This document shows, in pieces, positions 1-7,345 of a DNA stretch of 50,169 nt. Numbering within the stretch: the stretch's first letter is position 1; the number at the start of each line of letters is the position of its first letter. The notes beneath the pieces were generated by a model. The model had not been told where the DNA came from. It ran no database searches and saw nothing but the letters and a program-made list of their open reading frames with translations. The translations under genes and the position numbers were made by a program. This stretch comes from BRH-c25 sp041690515 (GTDB taxonomy: Bacteria > Bacillota > Clostridia > Lutisporales > Lutisporaceae), in the NCBI GenBank assembly GCA_041690515.1, contig JAWLHF010000008.1, forward strand, positions 1 through 50,169. Reading direction: 5' to 3'.

Positions 1-603
1 TATCTGCTGCTCGGGGGAAAATGCAGGTACTGCAAAGGGAGGATTTCATCCAGGTATCCCATTGTTGAATCAATAAACGGTCTTATTTATATATTGCTTT
101 TTTATTATTTCGGATTGACTCCTGCTTTTGCTTTTTACTGCTTGACTGCAAGTATTATCATTGTGATATCCATTATAGATTATTATGAGCAGATGATACC
201 GGACGGACTTATAATTTTGGTATTGATATCTGCTGTAATATTCAGGGCAGCGGAATACTTTCTATATGGAAGGATTACGGTATTTTGGGACAGTGCTTTG
301 GGTTTTCTGACCGGAGGACTGCTGTTCCTAATCATTGCAATAGTATCAAAGGGTGCCATGGGCGGAGGAGATATAAAGCTTATTGCAGTGTTGGGCATTA
401 TGCTGGGATATAAGAGGATACTCCTAAACATGCTGCTGTCCTTTGTGACGGGGGCTGTTGTTTCAATAATACTGATGCTGCTTGGGAAGAAGGGAAGGAA
501 GGATGCGATACCCTTCGGTCCCTTCATTAATGTTTCCTGGCTCATAACTCTTTTATTCGGTGACAGTATCATCCGCTGGTATATAGAAAGATTTCTCACG
601 TAG
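1..603 (+). CDS. pilD: Prepilin peptidase / N-methyltransferase (PilD/GspO-like), 5' end outside window
   Basis: The reading frame is open from base 1, so the N-terminus lies upstream. This inner-membrane aspartyl protease cleaves the short leader of type IV pilins and pseudopilins and usually methylates the new N-terminus. A CxxC pair (CRYC, bases 22-33) fits the second half of the family's zinc-binding N-terminal region. The two catalytic aspartates are visible in IDYYEQMIPD (about bases 175-204) and GGGDIK (361-378). Most of the rest is hydrophobic membrane segments. The next gene starts 12 bases downstream and three prepilin-like proteins follow, so its substrates are encoded next door. 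The family call is firm. Whether the machine is a true pilus or a secretion pseudopilus cannot be decided from this gene. Confidence 0.9.
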   Translation, partial: YLLLGGKCRYCKGRISSRYPIVESINGLIYILLFYYFGLTPAFAFYCLTASIIIVISIIDYYEQMIPDGLIILVLISAVIFRAAEYFLYGRITVFWDSALGFLTGGLLFLIIAIVSKGAMGGGDIKLIAVLGIMLGYKRILLNMLLSFVTGAVVSIILMLLGKKGRKDAIPFGPFINVSWLITLLFGDSIIRWYIERFLT

Positions 604-614
604 GGGGAGGATTC

Positions 615-2033
615 ATGAAGAAGCAGCATAATAGGGGATTTACGCTTATTGAGATAATAGTGTCCATAGCACTGCTGGCCATAATAGCCTTATTTTTGCT
701 GCCTATGTCCATGTATGGAATACAGTTTTCCAGGTGGAACGGTATAAAGCTTACTGCAATGAATCTTGCATACTCTCAGGTAGAATGGCTGAGGACCCTG
801 GATTATAATGATGAGCTTGGTTTGAATTCAATAGGGTATTCACCTAAAGGGATAGTAGAAGAAAAGCTGTATCTCAACGAACCGGGCTCAGACCCAAAGA
901 CCATCCAAGGCATTGAATACAAATTGCTGACCAGCATTTACTGGGAAAGTGCTGAATCCTATAACGGGGATTTTGTTGCAAATGCAATTAAAAAAGCCGA
1001 TGTGACGGTAAAGGCAAGGGACCCCATTTCCGGGAAAGAAAAGACCTATGCTGTGACAGGGACATTGATAGCCTTCGAGGGAGAGCGTAGTCTGACTTCC
1101 TTTATTCCTCTTAAGATAAGGGTATTGACCGGCAGTGATTTTTCCGAGGGTGCCAAGAATGTAAAGGTTATTGTTAACAACCAAAGCAATACCATGGTTT
1201 CCTGGGGCAGAACAGATGAAAAGGGAGAGGTTGTTTTCACTGATCTTGCAAATGCTGTCTATAAGGTGTTTCCTGATTCATGGGAAGAAGGGGATATGAC
1301 GGCAAGGCCTACTGGAAAAAAGACAAACGCCGGCAAGGAAGAATGGATATATGAGGTTCTCCTGGAGGTTGGAGGTTCTGCTGATAACAGTATTGACCAG
1401 ACTTTTTATGTGGATTACCCGGCTTATATAATATTGACAGGCTATGCTGATACATTGCTGAATAGCGCTTACTGCAGTCTGAATCCGATTTATGACCCTC
1501 CCGAGGGACAGGAGGCGGATCTCGATCTTGGCAGCAGCCTAAAGGATCTCTCGTCAAAAAAGATATGGAGAGAGTGGATATATGAGCATAAAATAAGCTT
1601 TGGAGAAGATGAATATTTCTTTGTTGAAAAGGACAGCGGAAATCTCTGGAACGGAAGCTTTGAATATAAAAAAGGTGCGGTAACGAAAAAAGAGCTGAAG
1701 CTGGCATACGGACTAAAGGATGGGAACTTTATAAAGAATGGGGACGGAACCATTACTCTGGAGGTCGGCTTCACAACTTCAGTGGAGGGCATAGACACCA
1801 TGATGTTTTCTATATATCAGGGAGATGATGAGGTGGATTATTCGGATGTGGCCATTACGCAGGCTGTAAGCGGACAATACAACAAATACCTGATAAACCT
1901 CAAAACAGCCAAGAATATTACATCGGATACCCTCAGCTTTGTAATTGACAATAAAGAAGCAGACACCCTTGTGAATGAATACGGTATGAAGCTTGTTCAG
2001 GACAGAAATTACTGCAGACTTTCTGTAAAGTAA
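615..2033 (+). CDS. Prepilin-like minor pilin (PilV/GspI-type N-terminus), 472 aa
   Basis: The protein begins with a class III signal: basic residues, then RG/FTLIE (cleavage expected after Gly8, Glu5 of the mature form present), followed by a hydrophobic helix to about residue 30. The large remainder (about 440 residues) is soluble and predicted to lie outside the membrane. It includes a stretch around residues 180-230 resembling a small carboxypeptidase-regulatory-like beta domain (NVKVIVNNQ...GEVVFTDL). At 472 aa it is much longer than a standard minor pilin, so it probably carries a tip or adhesion module. RBS GGGGGAGG sits 7-8 bases before ATG. It is co-transcribed with the peptidase upstream and the next pilin, 16 bases downstream. 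The pilin class is well supported; the specific role is inferred. Confidence 0.8.
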   Translation: MKKQHNRGFTLIEIIVSIALLAIIALFLLPMSMYGIQFSRWNGIKLTAMNLAYSQVEWLRTLDYNDELGLNSIGYSPKGIVEEKLYLNEPGSDPKTIQGIEYKLLTSIYWESAESYNGDFVANAIKKADVTVKARDPISGKEKTYAVTGTLIAFEGERSLTSFIPLKIRVLTGSDFSEGAKNVKVIVNNQSNTMVSWGRTDEKGEVVFTDLANAVYKVFPDSWEEGDMTARPTGKKTNAGKEEWIYEVLLEVGGSADNSIDQTFYVDYPAYIILTGYADTLLNSAYCSLNPIYDPPEGQEADLDLGSSLKDLSSKKIWREWIYEHKISFGEDEYFFVEKDSGNLWNGSFEYKKGAVTKKELKLAYGLKDGNFIKNGDGTITLEVGFTTSVEGIDTMMFSIYQGDDEVDYSDVAITQAVSGQYNKYLINLKTAKNITSDTLSFVIDNKEADTLVNEYGMKLVQDRNYCRLSVK

Positions 2034-2049
2034 AAGGAGTAGCTTTGAT

Positions 2050-2664
2050 ATGAATTATGGTAATGGGAAGGCAAAATACGGTAACAGTGGCTTTACCCTG
2101 ATAGAGCTGCTGCTTGTTGTGCCTTTGATAGCTGTGATATTCATGCTGGGCTATAATATACTGTTCCTTTCCCATAGGAGCTTCAGCAGCGTTGGAAGGA
2201 GCATGGATGTGGCAGAAGAGCTCAGATTTTTTCAGACAAATATTCAAAAGGAAGCCAATGAAGCAAAGAAATCTGAGGAGTTAAAGGATGCCCTGCATAG
2301 AGTAAGCTCCACTGAATTGTATATATATACTGATATTGATAATTCAGACGGCAAGAATATCCCTGAGCTGGTGAGATACAGATTGTCAGAGGGATGTATT
2401 ATGAAAGATGTAAAGAAGCCGGCTGGGTCGGAATATCCCTATACTTACACCTCTCCCTTCGGGGAAGCACAGAGGGTATTGAATAATGTGGCAAATACGG
2501 ATATATTCTTTCAGCAGCAGCCCATCAGGATCGTTGATGAATACAGTCAGGAGTCAAAGGATTATAGAATGAAGCTGAAAATGAAGCTTGTGATTGAAGC
2601 AGCTCCTAAGGACATAGAAATACAGAGCTATCTGGTATCAAAGAGCAGGGCAGAAGCGGAATAG
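2050..2664 (+). CDS. Prepilin-like minor pilin (PilW/GspJ-type), 204 aa
   Basis: A type IV prepilin signal is clear: NSG/FTLIELLLVV, cleavage after Gly14, with the conserved Glu at mature position 5. A single hydrophobic helix runs to about residue 36, and the globular head of about 165 residues has no recognised domain. Length and position between a PilV-like and a PilX-like protein match the minor pseudopilin trio (I/J/K type) that primes pilus or pseudopilus assembly in characterised systems. The start is supported by AAAGGAGT about 10 bases upstream. The stop is six bases before the first ATG of the next gene, indicating tight co-translation. Confidence 0.8.
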   Translation: MNYGNGKAKYGNSGFTLIELLLVVPLIAVIFMLGYNILFLSHRSFSSVGRSMDVAEELRFFQTNIQKEANEAKKSEELKDALHRVSSTELYIYTDIDNSDGKNIPELVRYRLSEGCIMKDVKKPAGSEYPYTYTSPFGEAQRVLNNVANTDIFFQQQPIRIVDEYSQESKDYRMKLKMKLVIEAAPKDIEIQSYLVSKSRAEAE

Positions 2665-2679
2665 AAGGGAATGGAAATT

Positions 2680-4293
2680 ATGAGTCCCATTAGAAACAAT
2701 AAAGGCTTTACTATTCCTTTGGTGCTTGTCGTAATGAGCATTACGGCAATATTAGGCTTTGCTTCGCTGAGCATGGTGAACTCTCAGGCAAGGTTCAATT
2801 GGATTGATGACTCTGCAAAAAAAGCCATGGAATATGCAGAGGCAGGTTATAATGTATATCTCTGGCACCTGAACGATAATGTGAATTATTACAGTACCCA
2901 GGAAAGTATAGATATGCAGAACATAGACATACCCTTCATGGATGGATATTACAGGCTGGAGGTTACCAAGCCAAGTGATACTGACAGGTTCATAACAATA
3001 AAATCAACAGGCTGGACCAAGGACAATCCGGATATCAAAAGGACCCTAGAGGCAAAAATTAGGAAAAAGCAGTTTGTACATCACGTATACGTAAGCGATA
3101 ATGACGGGAATTCAATATGGTGGACCTCAGGGGATGAGAGCCACGGACCGTATCATACCAACAGAAACCTCTATACAAGAGAGGGCAGCGGGGTATACAA
3201 CGATACTCTCAGAAAGACAGTGCAATACCCTGTGTTTTTTGATACGGTTACTTATTCCGGCAGTCATGACGAAGACATACGGTCATCATATTGGAACAGT
3301 GCATATCTGTCTGGAAAACCTTCAAAGGTGGACAAGCTGGAATTTCCAGCCACTAATTCACAACTGAAATTATGGGCTGAAAAGGACAATATGGTTTTTT
3401 ACGGAAGAACCTGTATATACCTGGATGGTGAGTATATAAGGGTAAGAAACGGTAATGCAGCAGCAGCCCAGATAAAGAGCTACAGAATAAGCGATATTAA
3501 GAATAAAGTAATATATGTTGACAAGGCAGCAGGAGGAGGTACAGGCAAATTTGACCTTAAGTCCGGCAACATATTCATATCAGGTGAGATTAAAGGGGTA
3601 CTGACAATTGCAGCTGCCAATGACATTTATATAACCTACGATGACCCTACAAACTGGTATGACTATGATCCGTCAGCGCTGTACGACAGAAACAATAAGC
3701 CTAATCAGCCGCCTACAAGCTTCAGATGGTCAGACAACAGGAATTACAGCTATCCGGAAGAGGGCGGTATAAGCTACAGATCTACTACTTTCAGTTCATC
3801 TCATAAACCTGCCGGAAAGGATTTTTACATTAGGGAGGCTAACGGTAAAGATATGCTGGGACTTGTAGCCAACAGTGACATTTTTCTGATGCACTACGGG
3901 TGGCCCAGAATGTCCGGAGACGGCGGAGAACCTTACTGGTATTTTGAATGGGAGTGGAGAAACTGGGGAAGCTGGTGGAATACTGACTACAGATGGGGAA
4001 AGGTCAGCAAGACCTATGATGTTTCACCCAAAAATGCAGCCATACATTCCGCGTTGTTTGCAGTAAACGGTGGTTTTGGATTCGAGGAGTACGACGAAGG
4101 AGCCAGAAAAGGCGACATTACCTTATGGGGTAATATCACCCAGAAGACCAGACTCCCTGTGGGTACTATAGGAAGTACGGGCTACAACAAAAAGTATTTC
4201 CATGACCCGAGAATGTTCTATGATTATCCTCCTCACATACTGGAACCTGTTAATGTGGGCTGGGAGATACATGAATGGAAAGAGATTGAATAA
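2680..4293 (+). CDS. Prepilin-like protein lacking Glu5 (PilX/GspK-like), about 537 aa
   Basis: The N-terminus NNKG/FTIPLVLVV has the Gly-Phe cleavage site and a hydrophobic helix, but Leu replaces the Glu expected at mature position 5. This is a feature of the GspK/PilX-type subunit that caps the tip in characterised machines. The rest is a long extracellular domain unusually rich in Trp, Tyr, Asn and Gly (for example repeated WW/YWY clusters around residues 415-450), suggestive of a binding surface. There are two in-frame ATGs, at 2671 and 2680. GAAGGGA at 2664-2670 abuts the first but sits about 9 bases from the second, so 2680 is preferred. The product is expected to be exported through the pilus machine. 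The target of the large domain is unknown. Confidence 0.72.
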   Translation: MSPIRNNKGFTIPLVLVVMSITAILGFASLSMVNSQARFNWIDDSAKKAMEYAEAGYNVYLWHLNDNVNYYSTQESIDMQNIDIPFMDGYYRLEVTKPSDTDRFITIKSTGWTKDNPDIKRTLEAKIRKKQFVHHVYVSDNDGNSIWWTSGDESHGPYHTNRNLYTREGSGVYNDTLRKTVQYPVFFDTVTYSGSHDEDIRSSYWNSAYLSGKPSKVDKLEFPATNSQLKLWAEKDNMVFYGRTCIYLDGEYIRVRNGNAAAAQIKSYRISDIKNKVIYVDKAAGGGTGKFDLKSGNIFISGEIKGVLTIAAANDIYITYDDPTNWYDYDPSALYDRNNKPNQPPTSFRWSDNRNYSYPEEGGISYRSTTFSSSHKPAGKDFYIREANGKDMLGLVANSDIFLMHYGWPRMSGDGGEPYWYFEWEWRNWGSWWNTDYRWGKVSKTYDVSPKNAAIHSALFAVNGGFGFEEYDEGARKGDITLWGNITQKTRLPVGTIGSTGYNKKYFHDPRMFYDYPPHILEPVNVGWEIHEWKEIE

Positions 4294-4334
4294 TGTAAGA
4301 GTTTTATGGAACTTAAATATAGGAGGAATTTTAT

Positions 4335-5405
4335 TTGAAAGGGATATCATTATTTAACAGAGATATAGCATGTATTGACTTAGGCTCAAATGAAACAAAG
4401 ATCATTGCCGGTAATCGGAGTAAAAACTGTATAGCAATAAAGAAAGCGTTTTCCTTTAATACACCTCAAAATTCCTATGAAAATGGTTATATAAAGGATG
4501 AAATCAGGCTGCTGGATGCTGTAAGTGAGGAATTGAAAAGGAACAGCATTTTAAAAAGCCCTTGCCATATTACAATAAAAAGTACTGCCGCACTGACCAG
4601 GGAGATACTGATTCCTACAGTTAGCAGCAAAGAAGTGGAGGGTCTTTTAAGATATCAGCTGGCAGAGTGCCTGCCTATGGATCCGGAAAAATATGTTGTT
4701 CAGCATAGACCCATTGACAGGATTGCAGTTGATGGAAAGGAAAAGCTCAACATATTTGTGGTGGCAATACCAAAAGATATAGTTGAAATGCATTACAATT
4801 TTTTAAAGGAGCTGGGTTTGAAGCCGGAGGTTATGGACTATCAATCAAATGGATTGGCGAAGCTTCTGGCTTATTCAGACAGAGTAAACGAAGGTATAAG
4901 TCTCAGTCAAAAAAATGTTGCAGCAATTGACTTGGGTTATTACAGTACAGAAATAACCATAATAAGCGGCGGCAGTGTCAAAATAAGCAGAGTTCTTGAT
5001 ACCGGCGGTTTGAATCTGGATAAGAATATCTCAGCCCTGATTGATGTATGTGAGGCTGATCTGCAATCATACAAACAGTCTATCACCGATGTCAGCTCAG
5101 TAGAAGAAAGCTATTCGGACTGTAGCAGATATATGAATATTGTAAGAACAAGTATCGAGAATATAATGTCCAGAATTGACAAGATTTTTAAATATTATGC
5201 CTCCAAAGGTCCTGACAGCAAGATTGAAGCATTGGTGCTGCACGGGGGATTATCCGGAATAAAAGGTATAGAGAAGCTTTTTAACAACTACTTCGGTATT
5301 CCGGCTGTGGTTCTTTATAAAGCAGATAAAGTGCACATAGCGGAAGATGTCAATAAATATGCCAATTGCATTGGTGCATTAATCAGAGATGATGGGGTGC
5401 AATAA
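4335..5405 (+). CDS. pilM: PilM-like actin-fold ATPase of the pilus assembly platform
   Basis: This is a cytoplasmic protein of the FtsA/actin superfamily that binds the cytoplasmic tail of PilN in type IV pilus machines. The phosphate-1 motif (CIDLGSNETK, residues 13-22), phosphate-2 motif (AIDLGYYSTE, about 197-206) and adenosine motif (LHGGLSGIKGI, about 302-312) are all present. Length 356 aa is normal for the family. It starts at TTG 4335 with AGGAGG at 4321-4326. Its stop codon lies one base before the PilN-like start. The gene order PilM-PilN-PilO is diagnostic. Confidence 0.88.
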   Translation: MKGISLFNRDIACIDLGSNETKIIAGNRSKNCIAIKKAFSFNTPQNSYENGYIKDEIRLLDAVSEELKRNSILKSPCHITIKSTAALTREILIPTVSSKEVEGLLRYQLAECLPMDPEKYVVQHRPIDRIAVDGKEKLNIFVVAIPKDIVEMHYNFLKELGLKPEVMDYQSNGLAKLLAYSDRVNEGISLSQKNVAAIDLGYYSTEITIISGGSVKISRVLDTGGLNLDKNISALIDVCEADLQSYKQSITDVSSVEESYSDCSRYMNIVRTSIENIMSRIDKIFKYYASKGPDSKIEALVLHGGLSGIKGIEKLFNNYFGIPAVVLYKADKVHIAEDVNKYANCIGALIRDDGVQ

Positions 5406-5406
5406 T

Positions 5407-5988
5407 ATGAAGGATTTTAACTTTTTCTCATCATACAGCAGAAAAAACGAAAGAAAGACTGCTGATAAGACAATTTTGATAATCAATGGGCTTGTGATAC
5501 TTATCGTACTGGGAATTATGTCCTGCAGCATGGTTAACTTCATAACTATCAGAAAGCTTAATAAAGATATTGATATACTAAATGCAGAATTAGAGATATC
5601 AAGAAAGAATCCGAAGATTTCGGAGATACTGGAGAAGAACAAAGAGGCAAGCAGGCTTAAGGGAGAGTTATCAAAAATCTATGCTCTGGACAGCCAAGCA
5701 GAAAAAAGGGATGCTGTCAGCGGATTTATTCTGGAAGCAGTTAAAGACTGTACCCCCTCAGAATTGTTTCTAAAGTCAATGGTAGTGAACCAATCCGGAA
5801 TAAGGATAGAGGGAAGGTCAAAGGATAAGGAGTCCATAGCCCGGTTCGGGCATAATCTTAGTGCGTTGGAAAAGCTGAATAAGGTATTTATACCGCAGAT
5901 CAAAGCTGCTGACGGATATTTCAGCTTTTATCTTGAAATTGAACTGGGGGAGGAGATGCCTGATGGAGTTGAAACCGGAGAAAAATAA
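5407..5988 (+). CDS. pilN: PilN-like pilus assembly membrane protein
   Basis: The protein has a short cytoplasmic N-terminus (about 21 residues, DFNFFSSYSRK), one transmembrane helix (about residues 22-45), a coiled-coil-prone stretch (KLNKDIDILNAELEISRKN) and a compact extracytoplasmic domain of about 100 residues. This is the layout of PilN/GspL-C, which pairs with PilO. The open frame extends upstream to an ATG at 5389 inside the PilM-like gene, but GGGG at 5394-5397 is well spaced only for ATG 5407, which gives the usual length of 193 aa. Its C-terminus overlaps the start of the PilO-like gene by 26 bases, indicating translational coupling. Confidence 0.82.
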   Translation: MKDFNFFSSYSRKNERKTADKTILIINGLVILIVLGIMSCSMVNFITIRKLNKDIDILNAELEISRKNPKISEILEKNKEASRLKGELSKIYALDSQAEKRDAVSGFILEAVKDCTPSELFLKSMVVNQSGIRIEGRSKDKESIARFGHNLSALEKLNKVFIPQIKAADGYFSFYLEIELGEEMPDGVETGEK

Positions 5989-7327
5989 GCAGTTTGGTAA
6001 TTTCAGTATCAGCAGGAAAGAAAAAAGCCTTCTCCTTCTATTGGCTGCAGCAGCGGCATTGTGGTTATCCAATAAATTTTTTCTGGCTCCGCAGGGAGAG
6101 ATGATAACCGGACTAAAAGCCGAAAAGGCAGGTTATGAAACCGAGAAGATGAGTATTCAGGAGATCCTTTCCGGAGAGAGCAGGATACAAAAGGAATGGG
6201 AAGATATAAGAGCAGAGCATGAGAGAATTGCGGAGAAATACTATTCCAATGCAAATCAACCGGAACTGATGCATATGCTGAACGGCATAATAGATAGCAG
6301 CAAGCTTGAAATAGCAAGCATAAGCTTCCGTGAACCGGAGACCGTAAGAATAGAAGAGGCTGAGGCTGAGTTTTCCGGTATAGCCCTTGCATACAGGGGA
6401 AGCTTTTCCGAATTGGAAGAGTTTATTGCTCTAGTGAAAAGCAGCCCCAAAAAGTTTATTATAGAACAATTATCCTTAAATAAGGAAGATGGTGACAGGT
6501 TGAATGGGGAGCTGACTTTAAGCGCTATTGCCTATGAAAAGGCTGACAGCATTGAAGATGGATATTTCAACGGGAGCCATTATAAGAATATGAATAAAGC
6601 TGATCCCTTCAAGGCTTTTGATGGATATGTGGAAGTACCGGTAGAGGATGGCGAAGGCGGCGATGAGGATAAAAGAGCTTTATTGTGTGATCTGGAAGCT
6701 GACAACATATATTTTATGGGGACAGGCTCGGGGGTTACAGGAAAGGTAGAGCGGTTCGGTACTGCAAGATACGGTAAGACCTCCATCAGGACTGAATATT
6801 TCATATCAACAGGCTATCAGCCGGAAAGAGCTTTTGTGGTATTGGATGATCAGGATATCAGTATCAAGTATCCTCCTTCATCAATAGGGATATGGGTGTA
6901 TTCCTACGGATACTCTCCTGTTACTGTAGGATTAAGGTTCCGGGACGAAGACGGGGAAAAGGTGGATATTGAGCTGGAAAAGGGAGTCAGCTGGCTGGGA
7001 TGGAAATTTATATCTGCTGTCCCTCCGCAGGATGTAAACCTATATCCTCTTAAGCTTGACAGAGTCTATCTTGAATTGGGGCCTGACAAGGATGATTATG
7101 GAGTACTGCTTTTTGACAGGATTGAGGCAGGTTACCCGGAGAATGAGGAAAGCAGTGCAGACAATGGAAGCTATATTTTCTATGTGGTAAAGCCTGGAGA
7201 TACCTTTGAGTCCATAAGCGAAAGCTTTTATGGAAGCAGGTCCCGGGCAGCAAAGGTTGCGGCAGACAACGGATTATCAAGGACTGCACTGCCGGAAGCA
7301 GGTAAAGTGCTGGTTATAAGGAAATAA
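5963..7327 (+). CDS. PilO-like protein fused to a beta-rich domain and a C-terminal LysM domain
   Basis: Residues 1-20 are cytoplasmic and residues 21-38 form a membrane helix. They are followed by a coiled-coil and ferredoxin-like region to about residue 190 that fits PilO (partner of PilN). Unlike ordinary PilO (about 200 aa), the chain continues. Residues about 239-391 form a beta-rich domain with the pattern GIWVYSYG...GLRFRDEDGE...GWKFISA..., reminiscent of a jelly-roll domain I associate with secreted clostridial phosphodiester glycosidase-like proteins. Residues about 403-453 are a LysM domain (VKPGDTFESISESFYG...), which in known cases binds peptidoglycan. Start 5963 is chosen because GGGGGAGGAG (5946-5955) is 7-8 bases upstream; an in-frame ATG at 5933 lacks this. 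PilO and LysM are confident; the middle domain is a resemblance. Confidence 0.8.
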   Translation: MELKPEKNKQFGNFSISRKEKSLLLLLAAAAALWLSNKFFLAPQGEMITGLKAEKAGYETEKMSIQEILSGESRIQKEWEDIRAEHERIAEKYYSNANQPELMHMLNGIIDSSKLEIASISFREPETVRIEEAEAEFSGIALAYRGSFSELEEFIALVKSSPKKFIIEQLSLNKEDGDRLNGELTLSAIAYEKADSIEDGYFNGSHYKNMNKADPFKAFDGYVEVPVEDGEGGDEDKRALLCDLEADNIYFMGTGSGVTGKVERFGTARYGKTSIRTEYFISTGYQPERAFVVLDDQDISIKYPPSSIGIWVYSYGYSPVTVGLRFRDEDGEKVDIELEKGVSWLGWKFISAVPPQDVNLYPLKLDRVYLELGPDKDDYGVLLFDRIEAGYPENEESSADNGSYIFYVVKPGDTFESISESFYGSRSRAAKVAADNGLSRTALPEAGKVLVIRK

Positions 7328-7345
7328 TGTGAAAGGGTGATTGGA

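Noticed and set aside
1309..1707. Long minus-strand frames inside pilin, peptidase and pyr genes
   Set aside because: They lie opposite well-supported genes, lack ribosome sites and have compositions typical of antisense shadow frames.
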